Positions 32,526-43,869 of a DNA stretch of 64,000 nt are shown here, in pieces (position 1 is the stretch's first letter; every line of letters begins with the position of its first letter). This DNA comes from Candidula unifasciata (lineage: Eukaryota > Mollusca > Gastropoda > Stylommatophora > Geomitridae): NCBI GenBank assembly GCA_905116865.2, contig CAJHNH020004702.1, positions 117,001 through 181,000 of the forward strand. Direction: 5' to 3'. The notes beneath the pieces are model-generated. The model did not search any database, was not told the origin of the DNA, and saw nothing but the letters and a program-made list of their open reading frames with translations. A program made the translations under genes and the position numbers.

Positions 32526-33694
32526 TACTATTACATAAAAATTTCATGATAATTGGATTTGTTTTTATATGGTAGATGCACAGACTGCTAATGAATTGAA
32601 AAAAAAAAAAAAAAAACTGAGCTTTTTGAATTATAAATAGTTTGAACAAATATTTTATTTATAATAAACTGGAAAAAGTAAACATGTTATTAAAGCAGTG
32701 TGTACATTGTGCACATACAAGCGTAAAACAGGGTTAACACGTGTAAAACATGTGTACTTGCAAGTACACATGACATTTTTTTTTCATTTAAAAGGGACAG
32801 ATATGAACTTTCAGGTTGGTTTGCCTTGAAATAAAAACATAAATTATGTGATGACCTTCTTGCAGTTAAGTTGGAACTGCTAACTAAAAATGTACAACAA
32901 CAACTACAGTAAAATAAAAAACCACCAGCAACTGAAATTACAACTGATGATGACAGTAATGGTGGAAATTGTTGTGATGTTACTACTACTGCAACTACTA
33001 CTACTGCACCTAATACTACTATTACTATTAATACCACCACTCCTATTACTACTTTTAGTAATACTACTACTGAAACTTCTATCATCACCTTCAATACACG
33101 CTTTTCCATCTGAATCTTTTTGAATTCCTTCTGTATTTTCCTTTATTTCACCTATCCCGTCCCTCCAGTCGTCTCCCCATCTTTCTTCTTTTCAACATCC
33201 TCCTTTTCCTCTTTATTGTTTCTGCAAATCTGCTCTTCCTTTCATTGTTCCGCATCACTTCCTCTTCTATTTACCTTCCAATGTTCTCTTCTTCTAGATC
33301 TGTCAAAAAGACATATAATATTGCCAGCTTATCAATTTTTTATCAGATGTTAAAATATCATCATCTTCTAGTGCCGTAATATGTCGTTAATGGCTCACAA
33401 TTGTGTCCTAAATACCGTTCTATCCTGTGCGATCCACTTCTTATAGTCCGCTCCAGAAATCCTGTTGACATTAAAAAATCTTTTAACTCATAACTTTTCG
33501 GTTTAAGTTGTTGAAATTTGGCATTCCGGCTGTCAATTCCCCAGTCATTTAGGAATTTTTTAAATTGTAAACTAACATCTAGTTTTTATTTTGCTTTCTT
33601 TGCGGTATATGAAAATACAGTCACCAATTCAAACAATCAGCATGATTACAGTAATTTGAGTAAGAGTATGAAAATTTATATTCTCTGTTTTTGT
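32526..33694. other. Unassigned sequence
   Basis: No exon recognised. It contains an A18 run near 32600 and an ACT/TAC-rich stretch at about 32985-33075. Around 33345-33480 the - strand could be a very degraded LINE end before a TGATGATG, but I cannot support it. Confidence 0.45.
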
Positions 33695-33855
33695 CATAAA
33701 AAGGAAAAAACTGAAGTACATCGTGACTTTGGAAAAGCTAGAATGGAAAGTAAGGAGACAGTGGGAGACAGCGAGAGACAAGATGTTGAATAACAGACAT
33801 CGCAGCATGGAAGATCATCTGTGTCAGAACTGACTGAAATAACTACCAACACAAC
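33695..33855 (+). mobile_element. LINE RT C-terminal fragment
   Basis: The frame reads KLEYIVTLEKLEWKVRRQW and TARDKML, then further on HGRSSVSELTEITT, matching the C-terminal order at 29990 (-) and 63350-63960 (+). Confidence 0.55.
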
Positions 33856-35215
33856 ATGGCATTACATGAACTATAAAAAGACTAATAGGGTCTTCGGTAT
33901 GACCATAAAAACTACGGGGACTAGCAGATCTTGGGGGGGGGGGGGGGGAAGGATGAGGTCACTGGAAGTTAAACCTCTGTCCTCGTTTGTTTCATTGGAA
34001 CAAAAAGGTAAATTTGCCACTAAAAAAAAAAAAAAAACTTTAACCAGGCAACCCATAATTATTCACTGCTGCACAATCAATACTCCACAGCCTCAAACCT
34101 AACACAGGCAGGTGGCCAGAAAATGTTCATGGAATGAGAAGCAAAAAATAACGACGAAGAAATATCTTTTGGTCATTAAAAAATAAAAAAAACAGTTTGA
34201 TGAATCTCCTTTCATGAAAATTATGGCCAGCTGAGGGACGATCGTTTATGGGTTGCATCTTTCCCTTCTTCACTTTTCTTCAAATATGTCTTCTTTACCC
34301 GCTTATTATGTCCTTTTTCGTCGTCCCCATTCATCTGCAGGTAATATTTATAATTTATGTGATAGATGAAAATAATTAACTTGGAATAGAATTCACACAC
34401 AGATATTCAGCTTCTGCTTCTCTGCTTCAGCTTCTGCGTCTGCTACTGTCACTGCTGATCTTACTGCAGTTGTTGCTTACTACTGTTGCCTCTTCTTGTT
34501 CTTGTTCTTATTCTTCTTCTTCTTCTTCTGACGCTGCTGGTGGTGGTGATGATGTTAAAGTTGCTGACAATGATCAAAGATGAGGTAATAAAAACAGGTT
34601 TAAGCTAATACTATTCCGGTGCCATTTGTGCAAGCAAATACCACGTCTTGTGTAAACTTAACCAAGTGTAGGGGCAGGTGCAAAAAGCGGAGGGAAAGGG
34701 GTGAATCGGGAACTAAAAATAATTACAGAAAAAGTCAGACGAATGACGAAGAAAGGATATGAGAAATGAATACACAAGAAGAAAGGACAAATAAGAAAAA
34801 ATACAGAGAAAGAATGCAGGGTGGGAACAGAAAAGAGAGAAGCTGCAGCAGCAAAAGAAGAAGTAGAAGAAAAAGAAGAAGAAGAAGAAGAAGGAGAAGA
34901 AGAAGAAGAAGAAGAAGATAAGGCGAGGTAGAAGATAAGATGATAATGACGAATACGATAAGCATTAGGAGGCAGAAGAAAAAGACGAGAAGGAGTTGGA
35001 TTAAGTGGAAAGTAGGGTAGAGAGGCTGTGGGGGACTAGTAGGAGGAAAAAAAAGGCGATAATGATAATGATCGTGAGAATGGTGATAATGAATTATAAT
35101 TTCCTAATCAGTTGAAACAACCACAATTAAATTAATACAAGTCATACTTGCAAACTATGTTGAGAGCTAATTCGTAATACTATCCACTATCTCAACAAAT
35201 GTATGCACACAACTG
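33856..35215. other. Unassigned sequence with short arrays
   Basis: Contains a G16 run (33933-33948), an A15 run at about 34022-34037, a TTC run near 34500-34530 and a GAA block at 34855-34920. No coding exon recognised. Confidence 0.5.
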
Positions 35216-35219
35216 AATT

Positions 35220-35375
35220 ACCCCACCAGGAACACAAGAAAACACCCATGACACAAAGTACACGGATGAGGATCACAGAGGTCCCCAGAAACCGCGTACA
35301 AATATATTTACGCCTATGCGTCCCCTGGAAAAGTCAGAGTGCAAATAGCAAAAAAATTCACATAGCATATCAACT
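35220..35375 (-). mobile_element. Repeat family D copy, degraded
   Basis: CCACCAGGAACACAAG, CATGACACAAAGTACACGG, GATGAGGATCACAGAGG and CCCCTGGAAAAGTCAGAG follow the inverted family D order. Confidence 0.55.
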
Positions 35376-35477
35376 ATAAAACGCCTAGTATACACTATTC
35401 AATATATAGACATTCACACATGTATATGCATATTTATACATATATTTATATACATATATGTACTTAAACCCACAAAC

Positions 35478-35603
<126 letters not shown>

Positions 35604-35714
35604 CGTGTGTGTATGTGTGTGTGTATGCATATATGCCGGTATTCCTACCTAATCTGTACCTCATCTTGAGGTTTGAGGTTTTGAACAACGGATCAATATC
35701 AGAGCACAGGGGAA

Positions 35715-36015
35715 GTAACCCGTTCTTCTTCTAACTAAAGTCTGAATCAGGCTCTGTATCACCGGCGAGAATCCTGAAATACTCTAAGTAGATTTTTAAC
35801 TCAAAATTTTGCCCGGGCAGCGCCGTTAGGTTACTCTTTTCGATTTCCAACTGCAACAAATGCACACGGGCGTCCGATCTCACTACCCAGAGACCAGGGA
35901 CTTACTAGAAGTCCAAGTCTACGTAAAAGAATTCCAGCCTTTACCGGGGATTGAACCCGGAACCTCTAGCATTCGAGACAGGACACCATGCCTCGAGACC
36001 ATGCCGCACCCTGTA
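35715..36015 (-). mobile_element. SINE family B, near full length
   Basis: On the - strand: the head TGCGGCATGGTCTCGAGGC and CGGGTTCAATCCCCGG (B-box), then GACTTGGACTTCTAGTAAG, GATCGGACGCCCGTGTGC and GTAACCTAACGGCGCTGCC. The 3' end AGTTAGAAGAAGAACGG carries a GAA tail. Confidence 0.85.
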
Positions 36016-36026
36016 ACTGATATTTG

Positions 36027-36170
36027 GGCGTATACCAGACAGGATGTATACCAGACAGGATGTATGCCAGACAGGATGTATGCCAGACAGGATGTATACC
36101 AGACAGGATGTATGCCAGACAGGATGTATGCCAGACAGGATGTATACCAGACAGGATGTATGCCACACGA
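36027..36170. repeat. 16-bp minisatellite in a 48-bp higher-order unit
   Basis: Nine copies of GTATRCCAGACAGGAT. The variable base follows the order A, A G G, A G G, A G, so the array is really built of 48-bp trimers. Because 48 is divisible by 3, an open frame crosses it. Confidence 0.95.
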
Positions 36171-36940
36171 ATTTTCCCATAAAAATTGTCTCGAGAAAGA
36201 AAGAACGATAGCGCGCGATGTTATGACCAATTTTGACTTATACAAGTTCTAGCAATGCGATTCGTACTCCATAAAGGTGGTATACCTGACAAACGTATAC
36301 CAAGCTGAGCATTTACCAAAGCGAACGTATATTAAGTTATCACTATATATATATAAACTATTCTACAAGAGAGACAACAAACTCATAACAACCGAGAACA
36401 AGGAAATAAAAGCTAACAGAGGAGAGACCTGAAAACGACTGAAATTCTACAAGAGCAGTCACGCCAGAAGCTCCCATTCATATGAAGCCAAAAATACCTT
36501 AGAAATCGCCCGAATGAAGTTTTGAGAAAAGGGAAGATATAATTTAATTGATTTGGCTTAAGGGCAGCGAAGATTCTACACGGAAAAACGAGCAAACCGG
36601 GCCCTGGGGACAGATATAAGACAAGGGAGAGCCCAAAGATTTGTATGAGATACTGATTCACGCCTTGTTTGTTCCATTTTCTTTGATGGCATTGATTGGG
36701 CGCTGCAGGGTTAGAAAATGGGGGATGGATCTGAAATGTCTGGAACCGGGGTTTCCATTTTCTGTTGGACTCGTTTTTCATTCTTCTTCGCATTCTCTCT
36801 TTCCTCCTTTCTTCCGGTGTTTTTTTTTTTTTTTTTTGAGTTGTCACTGCGAATTTCCTCCGGTTTTTTTTTATCTAAATCTATCACCACCACCCCCTCC
36901 CACCTTTACGGTTCTTTTTCTATACTTTCTCTCGTCATCT
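36171..36940. other. Unassigned sequence
   Basis: No exon recognised. It contains a T18 run near 36820-36837. Confidence 0.4.
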
Positions 36941-37275
36941 TCTGCTTTATCTGTTTCCTCTTCTTCTATTCATCTAATTAGGATTCGTGTCTGTTCCTTT
37001 TGCATCATCTGCTTCATCTGCTTCCTCTTCTTCTATTCATCTACTAAAGATTCTTATTCTCTTTCTTCTGCTTCATCTGCTTCCTCTTCTTCTGTTCATC
37101 TAAATAGGATTCATATTCTGTTCCTTTTGCACCATCTGCTTCCTCTTTTTCTGTTCATCTAATTAGGATTCTTTTTCGGTTCCTTTTGCTTCATCTGTTT
37201 CCTCATCTTCGGCTCATCTAATTGGAATTCTTGTACGGTTCCTTTTTCTTCATAAGCTTCCTTTTCTTCTGTTCC
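36941..37275. repeat. About 60-bp minisatellite
   Basis: Five to six degenerate copies of TCTGCTTCCTCTTCTTCTGT plus TCATCTAATTAGGATTC and TCTGTTCCTTTTGC. It leads directly into the TTC array. Confidence 0.85.
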
Positions 37276-37600
37276 ACTCTCCTTTTTCCCCCTCTTTCTC
37301 CTCCAGTTCTTTTTCGTGTTCTTCTTCTTCATTCTTTTTCTTCTTCTTCTTCTTCTTCTTCTTCTTCTTCTTCTTCTTCTTCTTCTTCTTCTTCTTCTTC
37401 TTCTTCTTCTTCTTCTTCTTCTTCTTCTTCTTCTTCTTCTTCTTCTTCTTCTTCTTCTTCTTCTCCTCCTTCTTCTTCTTCTTCTTCTTCTTCTTTCACT
37501 CTTTTTTTCTTTTTTCTTTTCTTCTTGTTCTTGTTCTTGTTCTTGTTCTTCTTCTTCTTTTTCTTATTATTATTATTATTATTATTATTATTTTGCTCCC
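37276..37600. repeat. TTC array then TTA array
   Basis: TTC repeats at about 37330-37499, TTG-TTC at 37525-37560 and TTA at 37565-37593. C/T-rich DNA continues to about 37920. Confidence 0.95.
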
Positions 37601-38194
37601 TCCTTCTCTCTTTCTTTTTTATTCTTATTTTCTTCTATATTCTTTTTGCTTTTTCTCTTTTATTTCTTCCAAATCCTCATTTTACGTCCCCATTGATTTC
37701 TACTCGTTCTATCCCAACACACACTTTCTCCCCTCCCCATTCTACTTCTCTCCTCCGCCTACGCTTCCTTGTCCTCTTCGTCTTCCGCGCTTTTAATTTG
37801 GATTATTCTTCTTCTTTACTCACTCTGTTACTTCTGCTTGATCTGATTTTTTCGTATCTGCTTTTTCGTGTGCTTTTTCTCCTCTTCCAATTCTTCTACT
37901 TCCTCCTCCATTTGATTCGTCTTGTTCTTCTTGTTGGCAAAACTACTTTAGCTTTCAGGACAGGATGCTGTTTATAAGCAATTCTTCTGGATGCTCAGAT
38001 CATTCAGGATGTAAGTGGTTTTACTTGTGGAGAATTGAGCTCCTTTTCCTCTGGTGGTGATGAGATCATCGCTCTATACAGAACATATTTTATGATGAAG
38101 ATGACCCAATGATAATGGCAATGCGGACGATGAGGATGGCCATGATGTTGACGATAACGGCAATGATTATCACAACAGTGATCTTCAATTTTCT
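37601..38194. other. C/T-rich and unassigned sequence
   Basis: Pyrimidine-rich to about 37930, then a GATGA-rich stretch at 38090-38170. No exon recognised. Confidence 0.4.
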
Positions 38195-38400
38195 TCTTAG
38201 CGCTCACTTTCTGCAAACTCTCGCGACTGTTTCGGTAGCTCGTCCACTTCAGGAATCTTAGTTTTATTGCAGAACTTGAGTTTTGCGTCACATCGGTATC
38301 ACAGATATGGCTTATTTGTTTTCACACTAATTGTTCCTCGTCTCTCAGGCAGATGCACTACCACTTGGAAGGAAACGCCTCTTATTTGTTGTCTTTTTAT
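38195..38400 (-). mobile_element. Retroelement 3' end (family F)
   Basis: The - strand, across frameshifts, reads VVVHLPERRGTISV and further on PEVDELPKQSREFAESER before GAAGAAAATTG. The homologous 49375-49600 (-) copy reads VDLSERQGTINCK at the same point, so this was a coding C-terminus. The parent family is not identified. Confidence 0.5.
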
Positions 38401-38924
38401 GACATTTGGACTTTCGGCCAAAATGGAGGAAAGGCTTAGCAGAATGTTAAGCTTCGAAGTTATTTTTGCTTTCGACAGAGCTTTGTTAATGCAGTTTCCT
38501 CATGTAAGAATTCTAAGTGTGTATAGTAACCGACTTACCGTGCCCGACTACTTCCATCAACGACAAACTGCATTTCTGGTGGTGACTGTTGGCTTTGGCG
38601 CCTTGAGCAACTGAAATACGCTTTTACTGGTTGCGAATATTTCTATATTGTTTCGAAACTAATTGTTATGTTTTTTTTTTTACCAGTTTTTCATAGGCAA
38701 CACCGAGGGACATTTATTTGATTCGCACCGGCACAGGAACGGGGCAAATTTGGGGAAACCCGATTGCGGTGATGTTGAAATCTTGACTGACTAACTTGTA
38801 AGGTTTATCATCCCCACCCCACCCCCTCCCTACTTTTATGCAACCTTGGAACTCACATCCAGGAGAGATTAAATCGGTGATGAGATGATAAAGATGATGC
38901 TGATGATGAGTATGATTATGTTGC
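38401..38924. other. Unassigned sequence
   Basis: Possibly the upstream part of family F. A - strand acceptor/donor-like pair (CGTATTTCAG and GTAAGTCGG) at 38537-38620 brackets about 70 bp. It lies in a repeat-derived context and is not called as an exon. Confidence 0.35.
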
Positions 38925-39215
38925 GTGGTCTCGAGGTATAGCATCCCCCTCGGGTGCTGAAGTCCCGGGTTCAAACTCGAGTGAAAGCTGGGATTTTTTC
39001 ACGTGGACTTCTAGTAATTTTCCCTGGTCACCGGGTAGTCAGATCGAACGCCCGTGTGTATTGCTGTGCACGTAAAAAAAACAGTAGCAGAGTAGCCTAA
39101 CGGCGCTTACCGGGCAAAATTTTGAGATATAAATCTACCCAAAGTATTTCAGGATCATCGCCGAAGTTCGTGCACTGCGCTGAGATTCTCTAGGCTCAGG
39201 TTTAAGTTATAAGTA
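38925..39215 (+). mobile_element. SINE family B, near full length
   Basis: The head TTGCGTGGTCTCGAGGTATA and CCCGGGTTCAAACTCG (B-box) lead into CACGTGGACTTCTAGTAAT, GATCGAACGCCCGTGTG, GTAGCCTAACGGCGCTTACC and TCAGGTTTAAGTTATAAG. Confidence 0.82.
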
Positions 39216-39894
39216 GAACGGAGCACGTATGGGTAATACTCAAGTCCTGTGATGTTGGTCCGTTGAATAAACCAATAAACCAATGTTGACGCGCAGATGT
39301 TGACATGAGTGAAGCAAATAAAAAAACGAAGATCGTGGTAATAATGATGACATCGATGATGGTGATAATGATAAAGATGATTATTGTGATGATGACGATG
39401 AAGGTAACGATGATAATGAGAAACATATCAATTGACAGAGGAAGATCTAGTTATATGACACTCCTCCGAGAAGTAATTATCGCCCAAAAACTAGAGGCGA
39501 GGATTTGCTTACCCATGCTCCTCTAAAAATGTCCCTATCAAACACAAGGTGGGGGTTTAATGGGGGTAATGGCACATAGCAGGTTGTGGGAAACTCTGCA
39601 TGAAACAACATCTGGATGATAAACTTAATTCTGAGAAATATTTCAGGTGGCGATTTATTATATGTATGCTTATGTGTGGACTTATTTAAGTGTGTGTGTG
39701 TGTGTTCCTGGTGAGTTTTTGTGTTGCCCTCTCTCCTTATTGTAACGGAAAAAGGGGGTGGGGGTGGGGGAGATAAGGCTTTCTGCCTTCCTCAGAAAAA
39801 TTTTGTAAGAGTCCACTAGCTAGAAGTTTCCTTCGAATTCAGATTGCATCTGCCAACAGTCTGCATTGAAAAAAAAAAACAAGATCCGTGAAAC
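39216..39894. other. Unassigned sequence
   Basis: GATGA-rich around 39340-39420; otherwise unique sequence with no exon recognised. Confidence 0.4.
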
Positions 39895-40015
39895 GGTTGT
39901 GCATGCAAAACTCAACATTTTAAAACACGATTACAGTCATAAGGTTGCTAATAACCAGAACTTTCCACGGGAGTTTACAGCTGGTGAAGGTGAAGAGCAA
40001 GAAGGAGAATGACCT
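39895..40015 (+). mobile_element. Retroelement 3' end (family F)
   Basis: NQNFPREFTAGEGEEQE in frame matches NQNFPPEFSDNERQEE of the 16360-16600 (-) copy. It is followed by AGAAGGAGAA. Confidence 0.55.
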
Positions 40016-40454
40016 AGACTCACTTTAGACACATTTCGCCACTAAGAGCCTAGAATGTAATCATTATATTTCTAGAAGAAAGGAAATTACTGCAATTAAA
40101 GTTGCTCTTGATACTTAAAAACTAGCATTAATGGTGGATTTTCATCGATTCATATCTTGAAGCCCGATGTGGCATTTTTCCTCTTCTAACTACCAGTATT
40201 GGGGTCTAGGGAATTACGTAACAGCTTGGGATAATTATTGCGTGGGCTTTATTGCACTAGTGACATCTGCAAAACGAGAATAAGAAGACATCATAGGCAG
40301 TGTCGTTCACAGTCTTCTTCTTCTTCGACATTCCGATCCCTTGAGGTTCCGTTCGTTGCTGTAGATGGTTTGTCAAACAACAACACAACAAACAGAGAAT
40401 ATCATGGACGGAGAAGAAAATGAATACCAAATGCTTACACGCCACTAGTATCAA
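40016..40454. other. Unassigned sequence
   Basis: Short TTCTTC run at 40315 and no exon. Confidence 0.35.
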
Positions 40455-40620
40455 CAGTTATAAGACAGAGAAGATGGTGTTACATTGGACACAGCTTAAA
40501 GAGAAACCAGCAAACAGGCATAGCAATTTGAATTACAGGGATTATGGAGGCAAAAACCTAACAACAACAGAGAAAAACGAAGGCGAACATTGATGAGAGA
40601 GGCCAAAAGGTGCTAAACTG
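40455..40620 (+). mobile_element. Possible LINE C-terminal fragment
   Basis: The frame reads RRWCYIGHSLKRNQQTG, similar to the RRWxxIGHxLR motif seen in the C-terminal part of some LINE polymerases, and is followed by a broken basic stretch. Confidence 0.45.
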
Positions 40621-40684
40621 TATCTGATTCCACAGGATAGAACGAAACAGAGGAATACCTATTTGATACATAATGACACCAAAA

Positions 40685-40800
40685 GTCAAGATCATTTTTG
40701 AAAAAAAAGTCTTGTCTCCGCCAGGGAGTGAACCCACGATCTTCCGATCCGAACGCGAGCGTTTAGCCGCTGAGGAACTGCGACTCCGGTGCCAGAGCAA
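40685..40800 (-). mobile_element. SINE family A head
   Basis: On the - strand: TCCTCAGCGGCTAAACG, GGAAGATCGTGGGTTCACTC and CCTGGCGGAGACAAGAC closely match the head at 14643-14710. Confidence 0.7.
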
Positions 40801-41034
40801 AGCACACACAATGTCATTTTCTGTCCTGCTTGACAACTAGTGACAAACTTGTCAGTCCTAGCAACATCTTGAAGCGTACTAATGTGCCAGCTATGACAGT
40901 CCCACACCTGAACTGTGACCCACTGTTGGCACAACAGTTTGATCATGAAAGCCGACACTACACCCATTATATAACAGATGCCCCCACCCACTTTTAGGTT
41001 CCCATTTTAGGCTTTCTTGGCTTAAGTGCCAATG

Positions 41035-41135
41035 TAAATCTTTTATTGAAAAATTTCTACAAACCGGATTTGAACCCAGGACTTTCGGATCGACAGGCGA
41101 GAGTAAAAGCCACTACTCTAATGCTGTAACTACTC
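41035..41135 (-). mobile_element. tRNA-like SINE head
   Basis: On the - strand GAGTAGTTACAGCATTAGAG and CCTGGGTTCAAATCCGG (B-box), followed by a T-rich segment. The family is uncertain. Confidence 0.5.
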
Positions 41136-41394
41136 TTTGAGTAAAATGGCACAACTCACTTTACTTATCAGAACACACCCTGCTTATCCATGTTAGGCTT
41201 GTCGACCTGGAAAAGTAATCGTATTTTCGAAATACCCATTTCCTAGTAGGAATTTCGCCCGTGTTTCACTTCAGCTATTGAAATGCAGTCTCCGCAAAGG
41301 CACTAACAATAGAAAAAAAGGCAGGGTTACGAGTATCAGCATTAGAAAGTCAGAAAAAGACCACGTTTAGATTATACTGACAAGGAAAGAAATA
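41136..41394. other. Unassigned sequence
   Basis: No feature recognised. Confidence 0.35.
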
Positions 41395-41550
41395 GTTTAA
41401 CCATCTAGTCAGAATGCAGTTAGCAAACTGCAAATGTGACTTTTAACAGCAGAACATCAAGAGAAAGGCGAAAGGAAGAAGACCAAGAAAGAGATGGATA
41501 AATGGTCTAGCAGAAATCTGGTATCAGTGAGACGACAACCGAAGAAGAAG
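41395..41550 (+). mobile_element. LINE C-terminal fragment (family G) with GAA tail
   Basis: The frame reads RKAKGRRPRKRWINGLAE, the same basic motif as 16845-17360 (-). It ends GTGAGACGACAACCGAAGAAG, a GAA tail at the same position. Confidence 0.65.
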
Positions 41551-41763
41551 ATGAAGTTTTGGGAGCCCGCACGGGAAGCCAAAAAAAGTAACTGTATCCT
41601 ACAAGGCATGTCATTAGAAGTGTCTAACGGTAGAGCTGGCCCTGGGGTTGGCTACTGCATCCTGTTAAAAAAAAAAAAAACGTTTGGAAAAATCACAAAC
41701 ACAAACAAGAAATACTCAGCAAACCAAGATAAAAGGAGCCTCTTCTAAAAGAAGAATGATGCC

Positions 41764-42153
41764 GTGGTGTGGAGAAAGCCCAGTGGAGCCCACATCGTCG
41801 ACATACCTCCTTTTACAAAAACCAGAACTAACAGCTGGAATGTTACAACTTTGAAGCTAGAACGTTACAAATATTGTGAGCTGCGTGAACCAACTAAGAT
41901 TAGAACGACTTGGCGTGAGTTGATGAGGGCCTTTGCTTTACTTCGGGTGGACGAAAGCAGAAAACGAAAGATTACGAAGATTAAGACATCGGTTTTAAAC
42001 CATATGGCTACTTTTCTTTCTTTAATTTATTATCCGTCCTATGGAATGCATTTCACAAAGCATGAACTCTGCTGTTCTAGCGACAGTCCTAAAGGATATT
42101 TTCCCACTCACAAACCGAACGATATGGTCCGCAAACCAACACACGATCTTTAA
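41764..42153 (+). other. Unidentified 129-codon ORF
   Basis: An open frame from ATG to TAA with mixed composition (for example RTTWRELMRAFALLRVDES). It has no repeat, no membrane segment and no motif I recognise. It lies 325 bp before the putative exon at 42478. It could be chance or a domesticated repeat fragment. Confidence 0.15.
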
Positions 42154-42439
42154 AGCTTATTGGAAACTTTAAAGGAAAAAAAACGTTAACCAGTATTCTT
42201 TTCAGAACAAAGCATGCAACGAATGAAAAAAAAAATCAACCATTGTTGATACGCCGACGGATAAAACACTGTTAAGGCTATTGTTAAAAAAGAAAATGTG
42301 ATTCTGCCAGAAAATACATTTTATTTAGACCGCACCCATCGAGACTTTCAAATAAATCTGCGTTTTGGAAAGCACATGCCAACACACAAACTAACACCCC
42401 ATGCAGTTTCTTTAAACCAAATGGTTATTTAACACCAGT

Positions 42440-42454
42440 GGTTGCTAAGCAACC
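42440..42454. promoter_or_regulatory. RFX X-box palindrome
   Basis: GGTTGCTAAGCAACC is a near-perfect 15-bp inverted repeat that fits the RFX X-box consensus (GTTGCY followed by RGCAAC). In animals such sites typically drive ciliary and flagellar genes. It lies 23-37 bp upstream of the ATG at 42478. Confidence 0.6.
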
Positions 42455-42466
42455 AACAAAACAGTA

Positions 42467-42471
42467 CCAAT
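42467..42471 (+). promoter_or_regulatory. CCAAT box
   Basis: CCAAT lies 12 bp after the X-box and 6 bp before the ATG at 42478. X-box plus CCAAT is a known promoter pairing, though this position is unusually near the start codon, so the motif may be incidental. Confidence 0.35.
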
Positions 42472-42477
42472 AAAACC

Positions 42478-42575
42478 ATGGCGAAAGGGCATAAATCCAA
42501 TTATTTTAAAACCCTGTATACAACTCGCGTTGACAAGGCCGTCTCCGTAACTGGGGAGCCAAGGAAATGGAACCG
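42478..42575 (+). CDS. Putative first exon of a cilium-type gene
   Basis: ATG in a CCATGG context opens 32 codons (MAKGHKSNYFKTLYTTRV followed by DKAVSVTGEPRKWN) that end at CG|GTAAAG, a possible splice donor. Without splicing the frame stops two codons later. The peptide is not low-complexity and resembles no repeat in the window. The X-box and CCAAT box immediately upstream suggest control by RFX, hence a ciliary or flagellar protein. I do not recognise the family. Later exons were not found between 42576 and 50345, a stretch filled by CT arrays and a large LINE. It could still be a chance ORF beside a chance palindrome. Confidence 0.4.
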
Positions 42576-42579
42576 GTAA

Positions 42580-42955
42580 AGTCAATATACACAACAAAGT
42601 TATCGAAATCGCATGGGAGTTTAATTCCTTTCAAGTTGTAGAATTCGTTAGATAACGTGAAAATGGGTGAAACTGGACGTGAAATTGAGTTGTTATATAT
42701 CACAGTAAACTGGAAGATATGTTCTTAGTGTCTGCGTGTGTGTGTGTGTGTGTGGAAGGGGGGAGTGGAAGGATGTTGTAAATATATGCATGTACACACT
42801 GTATGCATGTATGCATTTAAATAATTAGAATTTAAACGATATATTATATTACACAACCAACTGTCGGGTATATCTGGCTGTATTTCGCCAGGTGATTGCG
42901 GAATTTACTGCGTAAATTATAAAGCGGAAATTTACATCTCTCGCCATCACGCTTT
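42580..42955. other. Unassigned sequence (intron if the 42478 exon is real)
   Basis: A short GT run lies at 42736-42754. No other feature. Confidence 0.4.
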
Positions 42956-42978
42956 GTCTCTCTCTCTCTCTCTCTCTC

Positions 42979-43057
<79 letters not shown>

Positions 43058-43263
43058 CTCTCGGTCTATGTCTCTGTCTCTATCGGTCTCTATTTCCCTT
43101 TAGCTTTCTCTGTCTCTCTCGGTCTAAATTCCTCTCTTATTCTCTCGGTCTCTGTGACTATTTTTTACTGAGTCTGTCTCGGTCTTAACTTCTCTCGCAG
43201 TCTCTCTGTCTCTTTATCTCGATGTATGCCCCATTCTCTCACTCTGTCTCTCTCAGTTCCCCC

Positions 43264-43294
<31 letters not shown>

Positions 43295-43298
43295 TATC

Positions 43299-43390
<92 letters not shown>
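42956..43390. repeat. CT microsatellites
   Basis: Two long CT arrays at 42958-43054 and 43300-43388, joined by degenerate CTCTGTCTC sequence with a CACACACA island near 43280. Confidence 0.95.
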
Positions 43391-43393
<3 letters not shown>

Positions 43394-43449
43394 TCAGCAA
43401 AGTATGAATTAAAAAGCCTGATTATTCGAATGTTATTCTCTTGTTAATT

Positions 43450-43530
43450 AACCTCATGTGACTGTAGTCCTGAAGGTCACACTGGGTTGCCACGAAACGT
43501 TGTCTCTGGTAAAATAATTTCGACACACCT
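43450..43530 (+). mobile_element. Possible retroelement end motif
   Basis: GTCCTGAAGGTCACACTGGG followed by ACGAAACGTTGTCTCTGG resembles the CCTGAxGAAGGxxxxxxxxxCGAAACGT motif that ends many invertebrate polymerase ORFs. This is from memory and unverified. Confidence 0.3.
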
Positions 43531-43638
43531 AATAAGTCGGCAAGAAACGTAGTCCTACTACAGAGGTACGTTTAGAAACAAAAGGACAACACAAGGGAAA
43601 ACCTCATAAGAAGCGCCTTATAATATGTTTATCCTATT

Positions 43639-43656
43639 ATCATCATCATCATCATC
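43639..43656. repeat. ATC microsatellite
   Basis: Six ATC units. Confidence 0.85.
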
Positions 43657-43693
43657 AATAAAGACCTATAAAACAAGGTCTTGTTGGGCCACC

Positions 43694-43865
43694 AGTTGAC
43701 TGTCTGACTAGCTGACTGACTGACTGTCTGACTAGCTGACTGTCTGACAAGCTGACTGTCTGACTGTCTGACTAGCTGACTGTCTGACTAGCTGACTGTC
43801 TGACTAGCTAACTAGCTGACTGTCTGACTAGCTGACTGTCTGACTAGCTGATTGTCCGAACAGCT
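43694..43865. repeat. 16-bp minisatellite (GACTAGCTGACTGTCT)
   Basis: About 10 units built from two 8-bp halves (GACTAGCT and GACTGTCT), with one early CTGACTGA variant. Confidence 0.92.
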
Positions 43866-43869
43866 CCCT

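Noticed and set aside
33345..33480. LINE C-terminal fragment on the - strand
   Set aside because: A TGATGATGAT-like end and a few suggestive residues are present, but no landmark motif could be confirmed.
38537..38625. - strand exon bounded by CGTATTTCAG and GTAAGTCGG
   Set aside because: It lies just upstream of the family F retroelement remnant; the frames contain no recognised domain and the site pair is likely chance.
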